Assembly (NCBI GenBank): GCA_913009475.1
Contig: CAJVYJ010000092.1
Coordinates: 1-7,060 of the forward strand
Source: an uncultured Actinomycetes bacterium
GTDB lineage: Bacteria; Actinomycetota; Aquicultoria; CAJVYJ01
Reading direction: 5' to 3'
Length of the DNA: 7,060 bases
Shown one piece after another: positions 1 to 5,686 of the stretch. The notes beneath the pieces were generated by a model that was not told the origin of the DNA, made no database searches, and saw only the letters and a list, made by a program, of their open reading frames with translations. The position numbers and the translations under genes are program-made. Position 1 is the stretch's first letter. Each line of letters begins with the position of its first letter.

Positions 1-1767
1 AATATTACCGGAAATAGCCGGTTCAAAAGAGTTCCCCCAATAGCTGGAACTATTGGAAATCTTTTGTTGTACCCCGGTAGTTAGGTTTTTTAAATAAATT
101 TGCCCGTTGCGTTCCCAAGCAACATTATCACCGTCAACAGCCGGATTATAATTATACCAAGTCGTAAAATCAGCAGGGGAATAGTCGGAAACCGGTGTAA
201 TTGTAGTTGTAGTTATATCTTTGGTAAAAATTCGCTCCTGCCAACCATAAAAAGAAGGAACGTAACCCGTCCAGACAACGCGATTACCGGAGATGTCAGG
301 AGTATACTGCTCTGTTGAATTTGAGATTGCCGCCCCCGGCGGTCCGCCGATTTGCCGCTGATATATCTGACTATCAGACCAGTCGTTTTGAAACTTTTGC
401 CAAACTACGTTTAAACCGGAAATAGCCGGTTGAAGTTGGTGTGTGCCGGCGGATATAGCGCTTTCCGCCATTGAGGTTAAATTAGTCAAGTAGATGCCGA
501 AGGGAGCGTTCATAGTATCGGCGTAGACAACGTTACTGCCGGAGATGCGCGGATTCCACTGCTGAGTAGCGCTGGGCGGCATAGCCGTCGCTTTAAAGCG
601 GGTTTCGCCGCCGCCGGTTAAGTCCTTATAATAAAGCCCCGGCGCGTTCCAGCGATTATCTACCCAAACAACTTTGTTGCCATCGATATCACCGTGGAAT
701 TGATCGGCGCCGATAAAAGATTGATTGCTGTTTACTTGGGTTACAACTCCGGTACTTAAGTTCTTCATAAATATGTCGGGAGTGCCGTTACGGTTGTCCT
801 GCCAAACCACAATATTACCGTAGATAGCCGGGCGATACTGCTGAGTCCCACTGGAGGTAAGCTGACCGCCTACGCCTGTGGTTAGATTTTTTAAATAGAT
901 CATCGACGGACTGGTGCGGGAGTCCTCCCAGACAACATTATCACCAAAGATATCCGGGTTCAATTGGTCGCTGCCATTGGATATTTTAGATTCAACATTA
1001 GTCGTCATGTTTTTTGTATAAATACCGGCTTGGCTGTCATGTTGATCCCAGACGATCATGTCGTTATAGACCGCCGGGGTCATGTAGCTTGAAGCGGCTG
1101 ATATTGAATTTGAATTAACGCGACCGGTCCAACCGCTGATTAGATTTTTGGCCCAAACACCGCCGCGATTAGGTTCGTGCCAGGTGGTCCAATGGCCCCA
1201 GACGTCAACCGACGCGGCGCCATAGCCGCCGGGTAGTTTATTGACAACGCCGGTTACAAGGTTCTTCCTATATACTTCGCTGGGACCCCAGTAATTAGAT
1301 CGCTCGGTCCAGACCAGTGTGTCGCCGTGCAAACTCGGCTGTTCTTGTATAGAACCGTTGGATACTACCGCTGATTCAATCCCAGTCGTTAGGTCCTTCA
1401 TATAAATATCCGGATTGCCGCCGTTGCGTATATCCACCCAGACCACGCGATGGCCAAAGATGGCTGGTTCGTACTGGTCGGTGGTGTTGGAGACAACTTG
1501 GCTTTCAACGCCCGTCGCTAAATCTTTCATGTAAATATCCAAATTGCCGTTGCGATCATCTTGCCAAACTATTTTCTGGCCATATATAGCCGGATTTGTG
1601 TGTGAGGCACGCTGAACGCCATTGGGAGTAAGATTGATTTCCGGACCCAATGTCAAGCCGGCCAGCGCAGGAGTTGCGCCAAAGGTAAATAGGCCCATTA
1701 TCGGTGAGATGATCATTAGAAAAGAGAGAAGTACGGAAACCCATTTTTGCCTTGACAGTTTAATCAC
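1..1767 (-). CDS. Secreted TolB-like beta-propeller repeat protein, C-terminus off the left edge (partial)
   Basis: One uninterrupted reading frame of 589 codons runs from GTG at 1765-1767 to base 1 with no stop. An AGGGG Shine-Dalgarno (1773-1777) lies 5 nt before the GTG. The N-terminus is a signal peptide: basic VIKLSRQKW, a hydrophobic core, then PALA|G with predicted cleavage after residue 36. From about residue 59 a 41-52 residue unit repeats 12 times, and a 13th begins at the window edge. The consensus is P-A-I-x-G-x-x-V-V-W-x-D-x-R-N-G-x-x-D-I-Y-x-K-(D/N)-L-T-T-G-x-E-x-x-(I/V)-S. This matches the TolB/WD40-like propeller repeats found in many bacterial and archaeal surface proteins. 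Units 3, 4 and 11 are the most diverged. Twelve or more units would suit two six- or seven-bladed propellers. The protein is exported, so a role at the cell surface (binding or scaffolding) is likely, but the ligand is unknown. No catalytic motif is visible. A C-terminal anchor, if any, lies outside the window. Confidence 0.87.
   Translation of the reverse strand, partial: MIKLSRQKWVSVLLSFLMIISPIMGLFTFGATPALAGLTLGPEINLTPNGVQRASHTNPAIYGQKIVWQDDRNGNLDIYMKDLATGVESQVVSNTTDQYEPAIFGHRVVWVDIRNGGNPDIYMKDLTTGIESAVVSNGSIQEQPSLHGDTLVWTERSNYWGPSEVYRKNLVTGVVNKLPGGYGAASVDVWGHWTTWHEPNRGGVWAKNLISGWTGRVNSNSISAASSYMTPAVYNDMIVWDQHDSQAGIYTKNMTTNVESKISNGSDQLNPDIFGDNVVWEDSRTSPSMIYLKNLTTGVGGQLTSSGTQQYRPAIYGNIVVWQDNRNGTPDIFMKNLSTGVVTQVNSNQSFIGADQFHGDIDGNKVVWVDNRWNAPGLYYKDLTGGGETRFKATAMPPSATQQWNPRISGSNVVYADTMNAPFGIYLTNLTSMAESAISAGTHQLQPAISGLNVVWQKFQNDWSDSQIYQRQIGGPPGAAISNSTEQYTPDISGNRVVWTGYVPSFYGWQERIFTKDITTTTITPVSDYSPADFTTWYNYNPAVDGDNVAWERNGQIYLKNLTTGVQQKISNSSSYWGNSFEPAISGNI
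1660..1767 (-). other. Signal peptide of the propeller protein
   Basis: Residues 1-36 have a positively charged start (K3, R6, K8), a hydrophobic stretch of about 20 residues (VSVLLSFLMIISPIMGLFTF) and an A-L-A motif followed by G37. This is a classical Sec signal with signal peptidase I cleavage. No lipobox cysteine is present, so the mature protein is not predicted to be a lipoprotein. The signal also supports the GTG start, since no in-frame ATG lies closer to the hydrophobic core with a better ribosome site. Confidence 0.8.
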
Positions 1768-1772
1768 AAAAG

Positions 1773-1777
1773 CCCCT
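1773..1777 (-). promoter_or_regulatory. Ribosome binding site (AGGGG) that fixes the GTG start
   Basis: On the minus strand AGGGG is followed by five bases (CTTTT) and then GTG at 1765-1767. The spacing is normal and it is the only purine-rich site near this N-terminus, so it decides the start codon. Confidence 0.55.
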
Positions 1778-1847
1778 AAGTTGTTGTGAAAGATAATAAC
1801 AGCAGCGATTATTGGTATGAAATGAGTACAATAGTTTGATATATTTG

Positions 1848-1871
1848 TTATAAGCAAGCCGTTACTTATAA
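1848..1871. repeat. Short inverted repeat just downstream of the candidate promoter
   Basis: TTATAAG (1848-1854) and CTTATAA (1865-1871) form a 7-bp perfect inverted repeat with a 10-nt loop. It abuts the candidate -10 and would cover the predicted transcription start of the propeller gene, so it could be an operator. It is AT-rich and short and may be chance. It has no U-tract and is not a convincing terminator. Confidence 0.25.
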
Positions 1872-1900
1872 TTAATAATATAAGACCACGTAGTTGTCAA
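1872..1900 (-). promoter_or_regulatory. Candidate sigma70-type promoter for the propeller gene
   Basis: On the minus strand a perfect TTGACA (1895-1900) is followed, after a 17-nt spacer, by TATTAA (1872-1877; 4 of 6 to TATAAT). The -35 contains the TGA stop codon of the Wzy-TPR gene. Transcription would begin near 1865 and give a leader of about 100 nt before the GTG at 1767. No terminator hairpin is seen in the 129-base gap, so read-through from the Wzy-TPR gene is also possible. Confidence 0.42.
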
Positions 1901-3942
1901 GGTAAGATTTGGTTGCCGTTAAGAGCGTTTAACGCCTGCTTGGCTGGTTCGTTCTTAGGGTCAATGACCAAAACTTGGCGATAATAACCGGCGGCCCGGT
2001 TTGATTGGCCAAGTCGCTCATACAACTTCCCCAGATTAATGCGAGCCGATATAGCTTTTGGCGCCAGTTCGATTACTTTTCGCCATTCTTTAACCGCTGA
2101 TTGATTTTTTCCGGCATACGCATAAGCCAACCCCAGCTTGAAACGCATATCGGCATAGTTCGCGTCTATTTGTTTTCCCTCTTTAAAAGCCGTGATGGCT
2201 GCGCGTAACGCCTGTTTTTTACCTGAATACTCGAAAGCGGCCAAATAAGCCGAGCCCAGAGTTGAATAATTATATTCGTTTAAAGGGCTGAGCTTTGTCG
2301 CTTGGCGCGCCGCGGCAACGCCGGCGTTAAAATAAGCCGGATTTTTAACTTTTGGAGCTAATGTTATATAGGCGTGGCTGAGTTCACCCCAATAATAATC
2401 ATTGCCCTTGTCCCATTCGGCGGATAAGCGATAGAAATCGATTGCCGATTCCGGCAGATTGATTTTTTCGGCAACCTTGGCTTGTTTATAATAATAATCA
2501 GCCGCCACGGGTTTAAAGCTAAGCCAACCGACTGCCAGAGTGAAAGTAATCGCAAATAGCAACACTAGCAACTTTACGCGAGAATTCAGCGGTTTAATAA
2601 TAAATTTAGGAGGTTTTGCTTTAATGAATTTTTGTGAAGCGGTAAGACCGACGCCCAGCAACACCCAAAAAATGGGGCTGATATCGATAGTGCTAAAGTG
2701 GGTTTGCAACATTATTAAATATGAAACAGCACCAAGAACTATGCCCTCTATTAAGACCCGCCAATATCCTTGAGCGTTAGCAAGCGCTTTGAAGCTAACC
2801 AGTACAAACCCCGTTAAAAGGGCTAAATAACTAAGCAAACCCAGCAGGCCGGTCGTCGCCGCCATTTGCAATAAATCGTTATGGGCCCTGTCGGTGGCCG
2901 TGTCTCTAACGATACGCCGTTCGTATTCGGGAGTTATCTGCGTGGAAAAAGTAAGATATAGAGTATCGAGTCCGGAGCCAACAACAGGGCGCTGGAGTAT
3001 AAGCGGTAAAACCTGCTTCCATATTAACACGCGGCCACTGACACTGCCCTCGCCTTTAACCAACGAGGTTAGCCTATCTATATAACTGCCGGCATAGCTT
3101 CTAAGCGGCAAGACGGCAAGAGAAACAATTAAAATTATCATTAGCGCTTTTAATAAAGGCCGCTCTGTTCGTGATAGGCTTTTTTTTATTGAGCGCCGCC
3201 GCAGCGCCGCCATTAATATTAAACTAAACATTACCGCCAGCCAGGCACCCCTGGTTAAGGTAAAGGCAAGAGCGAACAACATTAACAAAGCCGTCACGGC
3301 ATATAGCAGGCGGTGGGTTTCGCGCGCATTGCCGAAGAAAGCAAAATTAATAAATAACGGTAATAACAAGGCCAAGTAAGCACCCAAATAAGCCGGATTT
3401 CCCAGAGTTGAAAAGGACCGCTTTGTCGTTAATCCCGCCTGCCAGGCAAACGCGTCCCAGCCAAAGTGTTGCGCTATGGCGTACAAAGATATAAAAATCG
3501 CTGCTAATGCCAGATATTTTAACAGCCGCTCAATATCTTTTTTCTCTGTAAACAATTGAGTTGACAACAGAAAAAGAGCCAAGTAGCTTAACCAGGCGAT
3601 AAGGCCCTCGTATCTTAAATAATGACCAAATATACTGGAGTATATGTGAACTGAAAATAGAGTGCTGACCAACAAGGCCGCGATGAAGAAGAGTAACGGC
3701 CACTCAAGTGGGTTGCGACGCCAAAATATTTTCTTTTGTTGAAATAAACCCGCCAACCATAAAAGAGAAATTGCCGCGGTGGATGTATATAGAAACCAGG
3801 CGCGAATAGAGGCATATAAGCTAAATCCGAACGGATTGAAAATAACCGGCAAAAGAGCAACGAATAATATAAGCGCTAGCCGACTTGCCCTTAAAGACCA
3901 AGGGCGCTCTTCTTCGCGTGCTTTATTTCCTGATTTAGCGAT
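1897..3942 (-). CDS. O-antigen polymerase/ligase family membrane protein (Wzy_C type) with C-terminal TPR domain
   Basis: Polytopic inner-membrane protein of the Wzy/WaaL/PglL superfamily, which polymerises undecaprenol-linked glycan units or transfers glycan to lipid or protein. Numbered from the proposed start (681 aa), about 11-12 hydrophobic helices span residues 20-480. Signature segments are RSFSTLGNPAYLGAYL (~175-190), LTRGAWL (~228), the loop SGRVLIWKQVLPLILQRPVVG (~302) and RAHNDLLQMAATTGLLG (~352), typical of the Wzy_C region and its conserved His. From about 485 to the end are tetratricopeptide-like repeats, clearest in FKLGLAYAYAGKNQSAVKEW and INLGKLYERLGQSNRAAGYY. The first standard start codon (TTG, 3850-3852) lies inside the first helix (LALILFVALLPVIFNPFG). 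The frame is open back to TAA at 3979-3981, and GGAGG sits 7 nt before an in-frame ATC (3940-3942), giving the N-terminus (M)AKSGNKAREERPW. I therefore place the start at 3942; a conservative annotation would use 3852. Polymerase, ligase and oligosaccharyltransferase cannot be told apart from sequence alone. Confidence 0.85.
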   Translation of the reverse strand: MAKSGNKAREEERPWSLRASRLALILFVALLPVIFNPFGFSLYASIRAWFLYTSTAAISLLWLAGLFQQKKIFWRRNPLEWPLLFFIAALLVSTLFSVHIYSSIFGHYLRYEGLIAWLSYLALFLLSTQLFTEKKDIERLLKYLALAAIFISLYAIAQHFGWDAFAWQAGLTTKRSFSTLGNPAYLGAYLALLLPLFINFAFFGNARETHRLLYAVTALLMLFALAFTLTRGAWLAVMFSLILMAALRRRSIKKSLSRTERPLLKALMIILIVSLAVLPLRSYAGSYIDRLTSLVKGEGSVSGRVLIWKQVLPLILQRPVVGSGLDTLYLTFSTQITPEYERRIVRDTATDRAHNDLLQMAATTGLLGLLSYLALLTGFVLVSFKALANAQGYWRVLIEGIVLGAVSYLIMLQTHFSTIDISPIFWVLLGVGLTASQKFIKAKPPKFIIKPLNSRVKLLVLLFAITFTLAVGWLSFKPVAADYYYKQAKVAEKINLPESAIDFYRLSAEWDKGNDYYWGELSHAYITLAPKVKNPAYFNAGVAAARQATKLSPLNEYNYSTLGSAYLAAFEYSGKKQALRAAITAFKEGKQIDANYADMRFKLGLAYAYAGKNQSAVKEWRKVIELAPKAISARINLGKLYERLGQSNRAAGYYRQVLVIDPKNEPAKQALNALNGNQILP

Positions 3943-3949
3943 GGATATA

Positions 3950-3954
3950 CCTCC
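3950..3954 (-). promoter_or_regulatory. Strong Shine-Dalgarno GGAGG that points to an ATC start
   Basis: A consensus GGAGG on the minus strand is followed by 7 nt (TATATCC) and then ATC GCT AAA TCA in the Wzy-TPR frame. No ATG, GTG or TTG lies in frame between here and 3852. An ATG overlaps the site (3954-3956) but is in another frame and closes after 21 codons. Confidence 0.5.
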
Positions 3955-4003
3955 ATATTCCAGCTGAATTAAAGTTATTTATTAAATATTAATTCACGGA
4001 CTT

Positions 4004-4029
4004 ATTATACGATAACTAAATTTATTATA
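4004..4029 (-). promoter_or_regulatory. Two TATAAT hexamers upstream of the Wzy-TPR gene
   Basis: Perfect minus-strand TATAAT hexamers occur at 4004-4009 and 4024-4029, about 62 and 82 bases before the proposed start. Neither has a recognisable -35 at 16-18 bp nor a TG extension. They are candidates for -10 elements only, in an AT-rich stretch where chance matches are common. Confidence 0.25.
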
Positions 4030-4085
4030 GGGGACATTGTTGCTTTGGTTGCGTTGCTCTTAATTGAAAAAGCACGATTGTCGCT

Positions 4086-4113
4086 GGATTCCCGATTGGG
4101 GTCGGCAGTGACA
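4086..4113 (+). repeat. Diverged copy of the REP-like 'attcccga' element
   Basis: The segment begins ggattcccgat and ends gtcggcagtgaca. It aligns with 4171-4196 (ggattcccgat ... gtcgggaatgaca) with a few substitutions and one length difference. The changes break the hairpin that the second copy can form, so this is a decayed copy. Confidence 0.55.
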
Positions 4114-4130
4114 ATTCACCCCCACCCCGG

Positions 4131-4153
4131 CCCTCCCCCGTCAAAGGGGAGGG
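4131..4153. repeat. GC-rich hairpin (8-bp stem)
   Basis: CCCTCCCC (4131-4138) and GGGGAGGG (4146-4153) form a perfect 8-bp stem around a 7-nt loop (cgtcaaa). No U-tract follows and it lies between divergent genes, so a terminator role is unlikely. From memory, similar 'ccctcccc...ggggaggg' hairpins occur as dispersed intergenic repeats in many bacterial genomes. Confidence 0.6.
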
Positions 4154-4172
4154 GGAAATTAGTTGGTCGTGG

Positions 4173-4193
4173 ATTCCCGATCGGGTCGGGAAT
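4173..4193. repeat. REP-like hairpin ATTCCCGA / TCGGGAAT
   Basis: ATTCCCGA (4173-4180) and TCGGGAAT (4186-4193) form a perfect 8-bp inverted repeat with a 5-nt loop (tcggg). It resembles the widespread 'gtcattcccg...cgggaat' class of intergenic palindromes. Its right arm is also the start of the first 25-bp tandem unit, so the tandem array seems to have grown from this arm. Confidence 0.6.
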
Positions 4194-4272
4194 GACAAGC
4201 GTGAGGTGGGTCGGGAATGACAAGCGTGAGGTGGGTCGGGAATGACAAGCGTGAGGTGGGTCGGGAATGACA
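4186..4272 (+). repeat. Tandem repeat: three perfect 25-bp units plus a 12-bp partial
   Basis: Units at 4186-4210, 4211-4235 and 4236-4260 are identical, each starting tcgggaatgacaagc and ending gtgaggtggg. A fourth starts at 4261 and departs after tcgggaatgaca (4272). Perfect identity suggests recent expansion by slippage, or assembly of a collapsed longer array. GAATGACA at 4265-4272 is also mirrored by TGTCATTC at 4297-4304. There are no unique spacers, so it is not a CRISPR array. Confidence 0.9.
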
Positions 4273-4337
4273 GTGATAAGGGTCAATGGTAAAAAATGTC
4301 ATTCTAATAGGCTAGACTTATATTTAGCGGAAAATAT

Positions 4338-4346
4338 TGATATAAT
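4338..4346 (+). promoter_or_regulatory. Candidate extended -10 promoter (distal) for the wzz-wzy operon
   Basis: TGATATAAT fits the TGn-TATAAT extended -10 pattern exactly, with TATAAT at 4341-4346. No good -35 is present, as is usual for extended -10 promoters. It would give a leader of about 175 nt before the CTG at 4530. Confidence 0.35.
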
Positions 4347-4451
4347 ATTTCATAATCATTTGTTGGCGGTATTAATAAAAACAAAAGTAATGCTATATGC
4401 AACTGTTGCCGACGATTACAAAGATTATAATTTTTATTAACAACAGCATTC

Positions 4452-4460
4452 TGGTATACT
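4452..4460 (+). promoter_or_regulatory. Candidate extended -10 promoter (proximal) for the wzz-wzy operon
   Basis: TGGTATACT is a TGn extension plus TATACT (5 of 6 to TATAAT). The expected -35 window (4432-4437) holds only T-rich sequence. The leader would be about 63 nt. Another perfect TATAAT at 4426-4431 lacks both a TG extension and a spaced -35. Confidence 0.33.
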
Positions 4461-4518
4461 GAAATTCAAAAGATATTTGATTGTACATATACAATAAGCA
4501 GCCTAAATATGAATAGCC

Positions 4519-4523
4519 GGTGA
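4519..4523 (+). promoter_or_regulatory. Ribosome binding site GGTGA preceding a CTG start
   Basis: GGTGA matches the 3' part of the full Shine-Dalgarno (AGGAGGTGA) and lies 6 nt before CTG at 4530-4532. Its last three bases are an in-frame TGA, so translation of the Wzz frame has to start after it. No standard start codon occurs until GTG at 4629. Confidence 0.4.
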
Positions 4524-4529
4524 TTAGTT

Positions 4530-5684
4530 CTGGATTTTCTTACCGCTTATAAAATACTTAAACATAATATATTAATTATCGCGGTTACAACTTTATTAGC
4601 CGCGATTTTAGCCTTTGCTTCTACTTATGTGATATCTGAAAAATTTCCGGCAACAGCCGTGCTTAAGCTGCGTCCCAGTAATCCGGGAATGGCCACCTCC
4701 GAGCAGACAATGTCAGCCTTTCTGGGAGCAAAAGACCCATATGTCACTATTGCCCAGACAAAATCAAAACTTTTTAACGACAGACAAGTCGCCGCCTATG
4801 TTGTCAAGAAACTCAAACTAACCAAGCGTCATAAAAAATTGACCACGTTTAGACGTTTTAAAAGATGGGTTAAACAATCCTTTAAAGACGCGTGGACTAT
4901 CCTAAAATACGGATATCTGCGTAAACCGGGTAAGCTCGAAGGTTTGGTAGGCGAAGTGCAAAAATCCATCAGGGCCGTACCGATTAAACCGACCTATCTA
5001 ATCGCGGTAACGGCAACCTCGCCGGAACCAAAATTATCAGCCTCGATTGCCAACTCGGCCGTTGACGCTTTTATCTATTACCAGAAAAAATCCCTAAAAA
5101 ACGAGATTGATAAATCGTTAAAAGTCATTGATTCGCAACTCAAGAAAAGTCTGCACCGCTTGGAAGCTTCCGAACAAGCGCTAAAAGACTATCAGCAGGA
5201 ACAAAAAATTACGGCCCTGCCGGACGAAATTTCCGCTCGGATAAATGCTATCGTCCAATTGCGCATAGCCAAAGCTGAATTATACAGTAAATCATTATCC
5301 AGCAAGAGAGCGATAGATAAGGAGATCGATAGCTACATTCAAGGATTATCGGATTCGCCCGAAAAACAAAAACGCATTAGATCACTGATGCGTGATTTAA
5401 ACGCTAACGAGCAAGATTACCTGACTATATTAAAAAATAAACAAGCTACCGAACAGGCCCAAGGCTGGCAGCAAAGCGATGTCCAAATTATTGAAAAAGC
5501 CAAACCGCCGCTATATCCCTCGAAGCCGATAAAAATTTTATATATTGGCGTAGCCGTTTTCTTAGGTTTATTTCTTAGCAGTAGCTATGTTCTCCTGCAA
5601 GCACGGCTGGCTTTGCTCTCTCACGATTCCGACCCGGAAGAAAAAAGCATCGACCGGCAAATAATTGATACTATTGTTAATTGA
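4530..5684 (+). CDS. Wzz/GumC-type polysaccharide chain-length determinant (co-polymerase)
   Basis: Bitopic inner-membrane protein that would set the chain length of Wzy-made polysaccharide. From the CTG start (384 aa) it has the expected architecture: short cytoplasmic (M)DFLTAYKILKHN, TM1 about 14-35 (ILIIAVTTLLAAILAFASTY), and an extracytoplasmic domain that begins KFPATAVLKLRP. Then comes a long helical coiled-coil region about 187-305 (KSLKVIDSQLKKSLHRLEAS...), the family's proline motif KAKPPLYPSKP (~324-334), TM2 about 337-357, and a short tail of about 27 residues. There is no C-terminal BY-kinase domain. A GTG start at 4629 would remove TM1, so it is probably wrong. The frame is closed upstream by TGA 4521-4523, and CTG with GGTGA 6 nt upstream is the best start. 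An unusual lysine/arginine-rich segment lies at about 94-133. The TGA stop at 5682-5684 nearly abuts the next gene, implying an operon and translational coupling. Confidence 0.85.
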   Translation: MDFLTAYKILKHNILIIAVTTLLAAILAFASTYVISEKFPATAVLKLRPSNPGMATSEQTMSAFLGAKDPYVTIAQTKSKLFNDRQVAAYVVKKLKLTKRHKKLTTFRRFKRWVKQSFKDAWTILKYGYLRKPGKLEGLVGEVQKSIRAVPIKPTYLIAVTATSPEPKLSASIANSAVDAFIYYQKKSLKNEIDKSLKVIDSQLKKSLHRLEASEQALKDYQQEQKITALPDEISARINAIVQLRIAKAELYSKSLSSKRAIDKEIDSYIQGLSDSPEKQKRIRSLMRDLNANEQDYLTILKNKQATEQAQGWQQSDVQIIEKAKPPLYPSKPIKILYIGVAVFLGLFLSSSYVLLQARLALLSHDSDPEEKSIDRQIIDTIVN

Positions 5685-5686
5685 AA

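Larger units (their letters stand above)
3943..4529. other. Divergent intergenic region, no protein gene supported
   Basis: 587 bases between two divergently oriented glycan-assembly genes. It has three parts. 3943-4030 is AT-rich, with the ribosome site and -10-like hexamers for the minus-strand gene. About 4080-4310 is a GC-rich repeat island (hairpins and 25-bp tandem copies). 4310-4529 is very AT-rich, with several TATAAT-like hexamers facing the plus-strand operon. A 66-codon frame across the repeats (4045-4245) is low-complexity and has no ribosome site, so it is not called. Confidence 0.7.

Noticed and set aside
100..318. 72-codon plus-strand frame
   Set aside because: It lies antisense to well-conserved propeller repeats and resembles no known protein.
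1556..1744. 62-codon minus-strand frame
   Set aside because: It is an out-of-frame shadow inside the propeller gene, whose own frame has a signal peptide and repeats.
4131..4153. Rho-independent terminator
   Set aside because: The GC hairpin has no T-tract after it on either strand and lies between divergent genes, where no transcript is expected to end.
4045..4245. 66-codon plus-strand frame across the repeat island
   Set aside because: It is made mostly of the hairpins and 25-bp repeats, has low-complexity proline/glycine/arginine content and no ribosome site.
4186..4272. Possible CRISPR array
   Set aside because: The units are directly contiguous with no unique spacers and no cas genes are present.
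4509..4629. UGA decoded as an amino acid (code 25 or selenocysteine) in the Wzz frame
   Set aside because: TGA is the natural stop of both the Wzz and Wzy-TPR genes and is absent from the bodies of the long frames; no SECIS-like hairpin was noticed.
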